From Sabellastarte sp. h YS-2021 (lineage: Eukaryota > Annelida > Polychaeta > Sabellida > Sabellidae), in contig OZ024935.1 in assembly GCA_964017235.1 (NCBI GenBank), positions 4,278,001-4,342,000 of the forward strand: DNA of 64,000 nucleotides, read 5' to 3'. Positions within the stretch are counted from its first letter, which is position 1, and every line of letters begins with the position of its first letter. Positions 21,435 to 31,925 of this stretch are shown here, in pieces. Under the pieces are notes generated by a model. It did not search any database. It was given only the letters and a program-made list of their open reading frames with translations, and was not told where the DNA came from. The position numbers and the translations under genes were made by a program.

Positions 21435-23196
21435 TTATACCTGTTGAGACAGGCACCACTCGGTCTGGATCACTTGATTGTGCCGGGACAGCTTGTCCGC
21501 TATGACATTCAAGCGACCTGGGATGTGTCTGGCCCGCAGAACTATCTTCCTGGGATGACACCAGGATAGGAGCCTCCAAAGTAGGGCACAGAGCGAACCT
21601 GATCTCATACCGCCCTCCTTGTTGATGTAAGAGACCACAGTTGTGTTGTCTGTTTCTATGAGGACAATCTGTCCCTTGCACTGCTGCTCGAAACTCTTGA
21701 GAGCCAGAAGAACTGCCTTGAGTTCCAAGAAATTGCTGTGGATCCCCCTAAGTGTGCGCCCCAGCCTTCGTTTGAGGCGTCTGTAAATATCTGTAGGGTG
21801 TGTCGCAGGGGGTGCAAAGGTTGCCCCTTGAGGACATTGCTCTCTTCTAACCACCAATCCAGGTGTGGATGGAGAGAGAGAGGAATTGGAATAATCTTTT
21901 CCAGGCTCTCGGGCACATGCCAGTGTCGTTTCAGGTGCCACTGAACCGGTCTCATGTGAAGGCGGCCGGCCCATACCTGTTTCTCTGTGGCAGTAAGGAG
22001 CCCGATTAGGGACATGAACTGTCGGACTGAACAACTGTCCCTGCCTTTGATGAACTGTAGTTTCTGTTGAAGAGTGATCCATCTGTCCTGAGTGGGCAAA
22101 ACTCGACCCGACAGAAGATCGAACCGGTAACCTACAAAATTGAACACCTGTTGAGGCGTAAGCTCCGATTTCTCCATGTTTACCACCCACCCTAGGTCCC
22201 GGCACAGGGCCAAGAGGGTCTGGGTATGTAGTCGGCAAGTTCCCTGGTCCGGAGCTCTGACTAACCAGTCGTCGAGGTACTGGTGGATCTCGTGCTTGAG
22301 CCATCAGCTTCACCTCCTTGACTACCTTGGTAAATTCCAGTGGAGCTTTGGCGAGCCCGAAAGGAAGAGCCGTAAATTGATAAGCTTTCTTTCCCAGAAA
22401 AAACCTGAGATACTTCCGGGACCTCTGACTGATGGGGATGTGAAAGTAAGCGTCGCTGAAGTCCAGCGACGTTACCGATTCCCCCCTTTGGAGAGACAAC
22501 CTCATTGTTTCCGGAGTTTCCATCTTGAAGGTGCCTGGTTTCAAGAACAGGTTTAGATGGCTGAGGTCCAAGATAGGCCTCCATCTGTGGTTGGATTTTG
22601 GTACCAGAAAAAGGCGGTTGTAAAAGGCCAGGGAGGATCTTATTACCACCTTTTCTACAACCAGCTTGTTTATGAGTTCTATCAATGCCTGGAATAAGGC
22701 CTTGCTTTTCCCTGAGTGAGTATAACCACTCTTGATCACCGGGGATCGGGTCAGAGGAGGCCTGATTTTGAAGGGTAGCGTGTATCCCTCTCTCAAAATC
22801 GAGACCACCCTTAGATTCGCCCCTAGTGTGAGCCAAACTTGCCAAAACTTCTGCAGTCTGCCCCCTACAGCCAAACTTGGGGCAACATTGGGGACATTTG
22901 GAATATGCGGAGCAAAAAGACATTGATTTGCACAAAAAACACCTTTGACATCTTTTATTTCTATCTTTTGAGTACAGGGACTTATACCTTTCTTTTGCGG
23001 TTGCCCTTGGAAACAAACAGAATGAGCATGATCGACAGCAAGATAAGACACACTTTGAGAATTTAAACTTGGTGTCATCTGAACTTTGTTTAACACTGAA
23101 CTGTCTACTACTTCCGATTTTACAGTCCTGGTTAATGTTTTCTGGTCCAACTTTGTAACTACTGATCTTGAGAGAGTTGGACACAATAGGTAATTG
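21435..23196 (-). pseudogene. DIRS reverse transcriptase/RNase H, element B
   Basis: The RT frame is open across the gag stop and carries GGRLQKFWQVWLTLG, the finger motif NRLFLVPKSNHRWRPILDLS, SLDFSDAYFHIP and ALPFGLAKAPLEFTKV. A short deletion before the YLDD box (about 22290) shifts the frame. The box itself and the connection domain are read in a second frame (about 22280-21656, VNMEKSELTPQQVF, FMSLIGLLTATEKQVW). A second shift near 21770 returns to the first frame for RNase H (ETDNTTVVSYINKEGG, ARHIPGRLNVIADKLS). RT and RNase H copy the element RNA. At least two frameshifts disable this copy. Confidence 0.9.
22830..23196 (-). other. Cysteine-rich frame directly after gag stop, element B
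   Basis: In the gag frame, immediately after its TGA (23197-23199), there is no further stop for about 930 bases. The first about 120 codons read QLPIVSNSLKI and then a cysteine cluster (CVLSCCRSCSFC, AKERYKS, CQRCFLCKSMSFC, KCPQCC). Element C has the same frame relation and the same cysteine pattern. It looks like a zinc-binding domain that could be added to gag by readthrough of the stop. Beyond KCPQCC the frame overlaps RT coding DNA and is probably a shadow. Confidence 0.6.
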
Positions 23197-23205
23197 TCAT
23201 TTATA
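23190..23205 (-). promoter_or_regulatory. Candidate UGA readthrough site at gag end, element B
   Basis: The minus strand reads TATAAATGACAATTAC. In the gag frame the stop TGA is followed by CAA TTA, which fits the stop-CARYYA readthrough context best known from tobacco mosaic virus. The identical 16 bases occur at the gag end of element C (45395-45410). The same bases also encode NDNY in the RT frame, so conservation could come from that frame. Confidence 0.5.
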
Positions 23206-25369
23206 TTGCTTGTAGCCTCTCGATTTAGAGAAACGGGGATTGGAACCACGTCCTCTGCCACGACCCCGGCCTCCATTTCGGCTAAACTGTCTCCAAGACT
23301 GACGGTCCTGATCTCCGGTACCGGTATTTCTACTCTCTCTGCTTTCATAGGGACGGTACCTGTGTGAAGATCTCCATCCGGTCTGTTGGGCAGCACCCGG
23401 ACCGGGTCTGGGAACAGAACCGGAGGAGTGATGACTGGCAATATCTTGTTCTGCTGTACGTATAACAGCATCAGGGAACAGTCCATGTCCGAACAGCGGA
23501 GCATTTCTCAATTGGCTATAGGTATCGGGTTTAATCCCGTTCTTGACATGATCAAGGTAAGAGTCCCTACGGAGTAAAACCAAGTTGGACAATTGTACAA
23601 AAAGACTGTCCGCCAGATGCTGAAGCGCAGTGCCCATGGCCACGGACACATTCTGGTGAAAGGCAGTAAGGTTTTTCAAGTCTGAGAGGGCAGCAGACAC
23701 TTCTTTGGGTGCTTTTCCCTTATTAAGCCTAGTATGAAGCATGTTAACATGGCCGGTCATGCGTTCCTGTAACTCACTGGTACAACGGTTAAATCCTGCC
23801 GCATGATTCACAATGTATGAATTTTCTCTGGCGCACCTTTCCCACCGACGCAAGTATTCCTGGGAAATAGGACGCGAAGGAGGCCCCGTGGCAGGGTAAG
23901 CAGACGCTTTCACAATGCGCGGGAACTGAGAACTCACCTTGGCCTCAGAGTTATGCCAACTAAATAAGGTCTTTCCAGGTCTATGGGGGCCCTCCGGTCT
24001 GATCATATGCATCTGGTACCATCTATTTTGCGATTTCGGAACTTTCACAAACTGATCCTTTTTTAATCCAGCTGAATCTTGGGCCCTTGAAGGGTAACCT
24101 TCCGCCACAACTGTGTTCAACTTTTCCAATTTTTGACAGAGCCAGTCGTCCGGCGGCATGGCTACAGAAATGCGGGCAGGCCTCTTTGGTAGCTTCCCTT
24201 TCCAGGGGTTATTACTCTTATCAGGCTCACTGAGGTCACTTTCAAATGTGGGAATATGGTTCCATCCCATAAACGACCGGATGGACCTAACTGTCTCTCT
24301 ATAGTTCATATCTTCCGTTTGTTCGGGCCTGTCCAGGGTATCGGAGGATATCTCACCTTCGTCGGAAACTTGATCCTCGGAGTAACTGGCTTCAGAAAGA
24401 GGAGGGTCAATGTCCAAAGTATCCGGCTCCGGTGGGGCCCGGTAAGCATCCGAAACAGTGGAATCCCCAAAGAGAGATGAAGAAGTCTGATCTACCGGGA
24501 GAGCTTGACCGGATGAACCGGGTTGAGCAAAAACTTGACCGGTTGCACCGGGAAGAAAGAATTCTGACTGTTCCGGGTGGGAAGCAACAGTAGCCAGTGG
24601 AGCAGGCTTAGGTTTTAATTTCTGCACTACCTCCGGACCGGAGGAGACTTGAGCTTGAACCGGTGGTTTAACTTGAACCGGTGCAGATTTGACCTGAAGA
24701 GTACTAACATCAGGAGAGGGAGACACCTGTCTTTTCTTTGAATGTTTATCCTCTTTAGTTTCCTTACAGGATTTACGTGACTTTCTCTTATCTTTAACAT
24801 CCCTTTCAACAAGTTTACTGTCCTGTTGTTTGTCAACCTCACCTTCTGCCGGGAACTCCACCAGACAGGTGAGCCGGGCAGAAGGGGGAATAAAAGGAGT
24901 GTCTGAAATTGCAGCATGGGAAGGCACATGCTGGACAGTAGATTTTGGGGTAGAGAAAACGTTGCCCCTGGAGAGTAATGCCTCAAACCGGGTGAATTGT
25001 TCAGCCCATTGATCCGACATTTGCTGTAGTTGATCAGAGGTAACAAAAGAAGCACTAGAACTTGAAGCCTCTGACTGCGCATGCGCAGCAGGTTGAGATG
25101 CCGACGGAGAGGGCTGAAAAACGGGCTCTTTATCCTCGACAGAAGCAATGACTGTTACTTGATCCGGAGATACCAAAACACCTGACTTTTTGTCCTTGCG
25201 TATCTTATACGTAGGGATGGCTAGCATATCCTTCTGGGTATCAGTGAACCCATCACAAATAACACAAGATCTTTTCTCAACACAGTCATCATCCCCAATG
25301 CCCTTGTCACGGCATCTGGCACAACGTTTGTGCAAATCAAAGTCCTTTCTTATCTCCAGGGGATGCCAT
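23197..25369 (-). pseudogene. DIRS gag-like protein, element B
   Basis: The start is the ATG at 25369 (MASPGDKKG), matching MASPGQRKG at the start of the intact gag of element C. About nine codons later a deletion shifts the frame, and a TGA follows near 25342. The remaining 712 codons are open. They begin with a CARCRDKG...CVICD cysteine cluster, pass through a long low-complexity acidic and proline-rich region, a conserved NYRETVRSIRSFMGWNHIP block and RRDSYLDH, and end in an RG-rich tail (GRGRGRG) typical of nucleic-acid binding. The product should coat the element RNA. The next frame starts directly at its stop codon. Confidence 0.85.
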
Positions 25370-25429
25370 GATATATAAACACAAAAATGGCTACAAAATT
25401 GTAGAGATTAAAGTTGTAAAGAACATAAA

Positions 25430-27358
25430 AAAACTAGAAATAGGCCGCCCTGTTGATAGTAGATGCCAATAGAAACAGGATAGCATAGAAGAACACACAT
25501 TATCATGTGTAATGTCCACCCATGAACCTTTTGCCCAAATTGTACAGTAGTCTTACAAGACCCTGTTTCATTTGTAAAATATATCAATGATGCTTAAATA
25601 TTTGTTAGTGTAGATGTAAATTATTTCAGCTTCATGCCTTTTTGCATTGGTTGGGTTGAAAATTTTGACGAAATCACTCTATCTTGCACGGTTAAGAAGA
25701 TAGAAGCAAATTCCTGTTTTTCTATTTTTGGCAAAAATTTGAAAATTCAAAATGGCCGCCATTTTTGGGAAAAGGAAATTTTTTTGAAAATTGCCAAGAG
25801 TACATTTCTTAGATACCCTATGGGTCGAAAATTTCAACGAAATAACTCTATTTTGCACGGTTAAGGCCAGTTTGTGTTTTTCCATTTTGGGCAAAAATTC
25901 GAAAATTCAAAATGGCTGCCATTTTTTGGGAGGGGAAAATTTTTTGAAAATTACAAAGATTACATTCCTTAGATACCCTGTGGGTTGAAAATTTCGACGA
26001 AATCGCTCTATCTCGCATGGTTAAGGAGATAGAAGCAAATTTGTGTTTTGCCATTTTTGACAAAAATTTGAAAATTCAAAATGGCCGCCATTTTAGGGGA
26101 GGGGAAATTTTTTTTTAAATTGCGAAGAATACAATGCTGAAATACCTGTGGGTCGAAAATTTTGACGAAATCGCTCTATCTCGCACAGTTAAGGAGATAG
26201 AAGCAAATTTGTGTTTTGCCATTTTTGGCAAAAATTTGAAAATTCAAAATGGCCGCCATTTTTGGGGAGGGGAACATTTTTTGGAAAATTACAAAGATTG
26301 CATTCCTTAGATACCCTGTGGGTCGAAAATTTCGACGAAATCGCTCTATCTTGCACGGTTAAGGAGATAGAAGCAAATTTGTGTTTTGCCATTTTTGGCA
26401 AAAATTCGAAAATTCAAAATGGCTGCCATTTTTGGGGAGGGGAAAATTTTTTTTAAATTACCAAGACTACAATGCTCAGATACCCAGTGGGTCGAAAATT
26501 TTGACGAAATCGCTCTATCTGGCACGGTTAAGGAGATAGAAGCAAATTTGTATTTTGCCATTTTTGGCAAAAATTCGAAAATTCAAAATGGCCGCCATTT
26601 TTGGGGAGGGGAAAATTTTTGGAAAATTGCAAATATTGCATTCCTTAGATACCCTGTGGGTCGAAAATTACAACGAAATCACTCTATCTCGCACGGTTAA
26701 GGAGATAGAAGCAAATTAGTGTTTTGCCATTTTTGGCAAAAATTCGAAAATTCAAAATGGCCGCCATTTTTGGGGAGGGGAAAAATTTTTAAAAATTACC
26801 AAGAGTACAATGCTCAGATACCCTGTGGGTCGAAAATTTCGACGAAATCGCTCTATCTGGCACGGTTAAGGAGATAGAAGCAAATTTGTGTTTTGCCATT
26901 TTTGGCAAAAATTCGAAAATTCAAAATGGCCGCCATTTTTGGGGAGGGGAAAATTTTTGGAAAATTGTAAAGATTACATTCCTGAAATACCCCTTGGGTC
27001 GAAAATTTCGACGAAATCGCTCTATCTCGCACGGTTAAGGAGATAGAAGCAAATTTGTGTTTTGCCATTTTTGGCAAAAATTCAAAATGGCCGCCATTTT
27101 TGGGGAGGGGAAAATTTTTGGAAAATTGCAAAGAGTACACTCCTTAGATACCCTGTGGGTTGAAAATTTCGACGAAATCGCTCTATCTCACACAGTTAAG
27201 GAGATAGAAGCAAATTTGTGTTTTGCCATTTTTGGCAAAAATTCGAAAATTCAAAATGGCCGCCATCTTTGGTGAGGGGAAAATTTTTTTAAAATTGGCA
27301 AGAGTAGAATTGTCAGATACCCTGTGGGTCGAAAATTTTGCCGAAATCGCTCTATCTC
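25430..27358 (+). mobile_element. 169-bp tandem repeat element, first copy
   Basis: The left end starts AACTAGAAATAGG and shares about 90 bases of unique leader (GAAACAGGATAGCATAGAAG, ACACATTATCATGTGTAATG, TCCACCC) with the copy at 39988. Then come about ten units with CAAAATGGCYGCCATTTT at 25748, 25908, 26077, 26245, 26415, 26584, 26753, 26922, 27083 and 27252, nearly all 168-170 bp apart. The array stops in mid-unit at 27358, where a Gypsy LTR begins. Open frames in both strands are periodic artefacts of the array. Confidence 0.85.
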
Positions 27359-27951
27359 TAACACAATTGTACTGTCTGCTCCAAGATATGGACAATGTCC
27401 AAAATGCAGTAAATCCACTCTCTGTTATATAACTGTATAATATCCAAAAATATCCAAAGTGCAAGAAATCTGTCCAGACAATGTATCTAGTTCACTCCAG
27501 TAAAAGTTCACAGCAACACAAGTTATATTATATTCCAAAACACAATAGCTCTCCTTATAGCCAGCGAATACAAAGTTCACTTGTGGTCAGATGTACATTC
27601 CTTATAGACATTCACAGATTTTTCTGGAATTGTACAGAACCAACTCGAAAAAGCTTGAACCATCTAGGCTAAAGGAGGAAGTTCTAGAAACTACTGGCAA
27701 TTGGGTTTCCCCAAATCTATCATAACCACTGAGGGGGGGATTTCCCCCAGTCTGTGAACAAATCAGTAAACACTAAAACACAAAAGTCAATAACTCCCTT
27801 ACTTTAAATGTTAACACACAAAAAGAACCAACAACACAATTATCTTTTATGACAATGTATAAACATAAAGCTTAAATTAAACAATGCACTAATATAGTGC
27901 CTAATATATGTAATATACAATGTACTAATATAGTGTCCAATATATGTAACA
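27359..27951 (-). repeat. 3' LTR of Gypsy element
   Basis: The LTR begins TGTTACATATATTGGACACT directly after the polypurine tract and contains repeated ACTATATTAG phrases. It ends near ACAATTGTGTTA, where the 169-bp array resumes. The outer end is fixed only to a few bases, because no second LTR is present for comparison. Confidence 0.7.
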
Positions 27952-27966
27952 CCTCCCCCCTTAAAG
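27952..27966 (-). promoter_or_regulatory. Polypurine tract of Gypsy element
   Basis: The minus strand reads CTTTAAGGGGGGAGG immediately before the LTR start TGTTAC. A purine run at this place primes plus-strand DNA synthesis in LTR retrotransposons. Confidence 0.85.
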
Positions 27967-28134
27967 AAAAATTTTGGAAGCCAAGGAGTTACAAAATTTT
28001 ACAAGAGATTTTTACCAGGTATATATACACAGGTAATAACTTTTTACAAAACATATTTATCTAAATACAAAAGTAAAATTAGTACCATGTATAACCTTTA
28101 TAAACTTGCTAATTACAGGTATATAAATCACACA

Positions 28135-30171
28135 TTAAATACAGCTTCTGGACAGGGCGTCCGCACAGATATTATCCTTTCCTTTAACATGTTCTATTTG
28201 AAGATTGTGTTCTTGCAACATTAAACTCCAGTTCAATAATCTTCTATTTTTGTTTTTCATTTTGTGCAAGAAGACTAAAGGATTGTGATCTGTGTATACA
28301 ACGGTGGGTTTTGATGATGAAGATATGTATATGTCAAAATGCTGGATGGCCAAAATGAGTGCTAAACATTCTTTTTCTATTGTAGAGTAGTTCTTTTGAT
28401 GAACATTAAATTTTTTTGAAAAATAGCAGATGGGATGTTCAATATCTTCATTATCACATTGCAGTAAAACTGCACCTGCACCCACATCACTGGCGTCTAC
28501 AGCCAGCCGGAAAGGTTTATTGAAGTCCGGAGCAGTTAGTACGGGCTCTAAACAGAGAAGGTTCTTTACTTTGTCAAATGATTTTTGACAAGTCTCTGAC
28601 CAGTGATATTTTACATTTTTTTTCAGTAGTTCAGTCAGTGGAGCAGTGACCTCTGAAAAGTTTTTGCAAAATTTTCTATAATATCCCGCCATTCCAAGGA
28701 ACCTCATTAAGCTTTTCTTATTTTCAGGAATGGGATAGTCAATGATGCTTTTCACTTTAGCTTTGATTGGTGTCACAACTCCATGACCTACTACATGCCC
28801 TAAGTAAATAACTTTGGCTTTTACAAAGTCACTCTTTGACAAATTTACAGTGAGGTTTGCCTCTTTGAGCCGAAACAAGACTTGTTCAAGCCTTTTTAAA
28901 TGTTCTTCCCAAGTATCACTAAAGATGACAATATCATCCACATACACTTCAACACCTTCTAAGTCTTTTAAACATACATTCATTAGTCTTTGAAATGTGG
29001 CCTGGGAGTTCTTCATGCCAAATGGCATTACCTTGTACTGATATAGACCATCAGGGGTCACGAAGGCTGATATTTCTTTGGCCCGCTCAGTAAGAGGCAC
29101 ACACCAATATCCTTTAAGTAAATCACACTTTGTGATGTATTTGGCATTGCCAATCCGATCAATACAGTCTTCCATCCTTGGGATAGGGAAGGAATCCGTT
29201 TTACTCAAAACATTGACTTTTCTGTAGTCAGTGCAATATCTGATTGAACCGTCTGGTTTCGGGACCAAAACACAAGGAGATGCCCAACTACTTTGACTTG
29301 GTTCAATTATATCTTTTTCTAGCATATATTGCACTTCCTGCCTTAATTTTTCGAGTTTGATAGGATTTACCCGATACGGATGCTGTTTGATCGGACGGGC
29401 ATCGCCGACATCGACATCATGCATGAGTATATTTGTCCTATTAGGGGCATTTGGGAACACTGACTTGTACTTTAAGAGCAATTCAATGAGTGGAACCCTC
29501 TTATCTGGTGGTACATGACTCAGTTTGGTTTCCAAATCATCAAGGATCTCAGAATTACTCAACCTAATTTTACATTCAACATCAAGATCAGGAGTGTCGT
29601 CCCATATTTCGTGCTCCTGATTACTGTTACCTTCTATATTACAGTCAGTAACCATAACAGGCTTTTTCACACCCCTTTCAAAGTATGGTTTTACCATATT
29701 TACATGACATAGTTGGGTTGACTTTCTTCTGTCCGGGGTTTCAATGATATAGTCCAGGTCACCTACTCTCTTTAACACTTTGTATGGCCCGTGATATCTG
29801 GCCTGTAACGTATTTCCCTGGACAGGTAGTAACACTAAAACCTTGTCACCTGGTTTGAAAATACGGTTTTGTGACTTCCTATCATAAAGCATCTTCATTT
29901 TTGACTGAGAAGTTTTCAAATTTTGTTGCGCCAGCTCACAAGCCTTCTTCAACTTATCTCTGAACTTCGAGACATAATCTAACAGATTTAGGCTCTCGGT
30001 GTTCTCAGATAACCAATTTTCCTTCAACAGCTTGAGAGGACCACGGACTGAATGGCCAAAGACCAACTCAAAGGGACTAAAGCCTAAAGACTCTTGAACA
30101 GACTCTCTAACTGCGAACAACAATAAGCTAATGCCTTCATCCCAGTCTTTTTCATTATCTGGGTCATTCTA
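28135..30171 (-). CDS. Gypsy Pol fragment: integrase C-terminus, RT, RNase H
   Basis: About 675 codons are open without a frameshift. The order is: the end of the integrase core (ESLGFSPFELVFGHSVRGP), the integrase GPY/F-type module (KPGDKVLVLLP, ARYHGPYKVLKR), then reverse transcriptase with WASPCVLVPKPDGSIRYCTD, FGMKNSQATFQRLM and the catalytic YVDDIVIFSD, then RNase H (LAVDASDVGAGAVLL, TIEKECLALILAI, VYTDHNPLVFL, end GKDNICADALSR). Placing integrase before RT is known from Gmr1-type elements, which by RT sequence belong with Ty3/Gypsy. A TAG about 15 codons upstream of the surviving frame and the loss of everything 5' make it non-functional as an element, though the surviving frame is clean. 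Confidence 0.9.
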
Positions 30172-30539
30172 CATAAACGGTATATTTTCTGTCACAAGCC
30201 ATTTCACAGAAAATGTGAATATACTAAGGACAAACAATTTAATTGCCACTTAAAACAAAACACATAAAAGATACTTCAAGCATAAAACTGCCTGATATGC
30301 ATGCACTGCCCCACAAAAAATTTAGAAATTTCACACATTCAGCCACTATAACACTTGTCACACCCTAGTGTATTGGGGCTTTAGCACAAGATTTAAGCTA
30401 TTTGCTTAAAAACCAGAGTCATTCTTTTTGTTTTATTTCTGTAAAAAATACAGTAAAGATATGTATAATGTGTTTAACACACATCACTCAACCATACTTA
30501 AGATTTTTATTACAATTTTATCTGGTCACTCAATTAATT

Positions 30540-30968
30540 GTCAACACCGTTACACAAGCAACAATTGGTCTCATTTCTTTTGGACATGAGTATATTTGTT
30601 TCATATTCTCTCCCTAGATGGCACTTTTTGCATAGTTTCCCTCCAAAACAGATTTATCAGCACTAACCTTGGAATTTTCTGCAAATGCAACAATTATGAC
30701 TGGATATGGCACAGGTTAGTTAAATTTACTGTCAACACCGTTCTTTGTTTTATATATAGATCCATTTGTGCTAAAAATAAAAAATTATGGTGAACATATA
30801 CATTAGATATCAGCCTTGAAAGTCTCAAAGTTGGTTGATAATACAAGAAAAAGATTGTGGTTATTGTTTAATATTTCAACAGAATTGTCAACACCGTTAC
30901 AAGTCAACACCGTTACACTCCAGTATATTTTGGGTGTAACGGTGTTGACGCAGTGTAACAGTGTTGAC
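30540..30968 (+). repeat. Cluster of six GTCAACACCGTTAC motifs
   Basis: The motif is found direct at 30540-30555, 30731-30742, 30887-30900 and 30903-30918, and inverted at 30934-30949 and, with one change, 30953-30968. Copies at 30903 and 30934 form a perfect 16-bp stem with a 15-base loop. The cluster lies upstream of the two-ORF transposase-like unit and could be sub-terminal binding sites of that element. I found no copy on its right side. The rest of 30172-31270 is AT-rich with nothing else recognisable. Confidence 0.85.
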
Positions 30969-31278
30969 ATTATTAGAGTATTTATTTGGGAAAAATGAAT
31001 CTGTTGTGTATTTTTGCTCACTAAAAGATAATCAGAAGCAATAGTCATTTATAATGTAATACTGCATGTGTTTTGTTGACACTTTTGAACTTCTGTATAT
31101 CTCTCTGTACAACACCTTTGGTATTTTCAGCTTCAGTTGTGAACAATTAGGCAGGACTATTTTTAATTAACTGGTTTTATAAGTATTCAAATCCTTGTCA
31201 TAACAACTAATGATAAATAACAAATTGGCAGTTCCCAAAATAAAAGTACTTTTGCTTCTTTCAGTCATCCCTTCAAAC

Positions 31279-31769
31279 TGGGGATGGGTCGGTATGAAAA
31301 ATATGTATATCGGGAGGTCTCCAATGCCAAACTGTACCAAATTCGGGACTCTGTGAATCGGGACCCCAAACAAACATGGATGTTTCCTCACAACAACGTC
31401 GCAATAAATGCTTCCAAATGCACAAAATAAGCAATAAAAACATGTAATATCTTCATATTTCTAGTTTCTGTCCAATATTTGAAGTTTTCTTTCATTTATA
31501 CGAGTTAACAAGCGAAATTGAGGTTATAAAGTGTAATTGTAACCAAAACATGGCAGTTCTGCTCAACACATCGCTCTAAAAGTCTGTAAATGGACGAAAA
31601 TATGGGATAAAAACTTATAATTTCTTCAGATTTGGGGTATGCTTCTAATATTTTAACTCTTCCTTCCATTATATGTGTTAGCAAGCGAAGTGGTGTTTTG
31701 AAATCTTGTCAAGGTATTTCATTAAAATGCTCTCGATACCCAGATACCGGGCCTACCGACCCATCCCAA
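31279..31769 (+). mobile_element. Non-autonomous hAT element, 491 bp, with target duplication
   Basis: The ends are TGGGGATGGGTCGGTA and, inverted, TACCGACCCATCCCAA. The 8-bp duplication CTTCAAAC lies at 31271-31278 and 31770-31777. Its right part, reversed, matches the first about 200 bases of the hAT element at 17644 (CACTTCGCTTGYYARCACAT, TATAATGGAAG), so that family supplied the ends. No coding frame is present. Confidence 0.9.
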
Positions 31770-31925
31770 CTTCAAACTAACTTGTTTTTAAAATCTTCTT
31801 TCTCCAACTTGTTTGGCTTATGTCCAGAATCTTTTGAAAACAAATTAACTAATTAAAAATTCCTGCCTTCAGATATGTGACATTTTAAATCCTTTTTTCC
31901 CATAAATATCTCTTCATTTTTTCAG

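Larger units (their letters stand above)
19140..25430 (-). mobile_element. DIRS-type retrotransposon B, 5' end lost
   Basis: The left (3') terminus AGAAAATTTAATAGTAAATT sits directly in the hAT gene. Next come the left terminal repeat (19173 to about 19365) and the internal complementary region (19402-19497). These are followed in coding order, read leftward from 25369, by gag, a cysteine-rich extension, RT, RNase H and the recombinase. The right terminal repeat expected just above 25400 is absent. The sequence there changes to the AACTAGAAATAGG start of the 169-bp repeat element. Confidence 0.85.
27359..30171 (-). mobile_element. Gypsy (Ty3-like) retrotransposon, 5'-truncated, integrase-first
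   Basis: The minus strand carries a pol frame (30171-28135), a polypurine tract (27966-27952) and a 3' LTR (27951-27359). Gag, protease and the first part of integrase are missing because the element is cut near 30171. Integrase precedes reverse transcriptase, the reverse of usual Ty3/Gypsy order. The LTR abuts the 169-bp array in mid-unit, so the element was inserted there. Confidence 0.85.

Noticed and set aside
22261-22830. Continuation of the cysteine-rich frame over RT in element B (to 307 codons), and the equivalent in C
   Set aside because: Past KCPQCC the frame overlaps conserved RT codons, and its peptide is simply the shifted reading of them.
25634-27464. Many 60-104-residue open frames on both strands across the 169-bp arrays (also 39934-41171 and 47443-49419)
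   Set aside because: The same peptides (IFGKNSKIQNGRHFWG and its opposite-strand partner) recur with each repeat unit. They reflect repeat structure, and no start context or homology supports coding.
27359-27951. Search for a matching 5' LTR of the Gypsy element above 30171
   Set aside because: No sequence resembling TGTTACATATATTGG was found there. The element is 5'-truncated.
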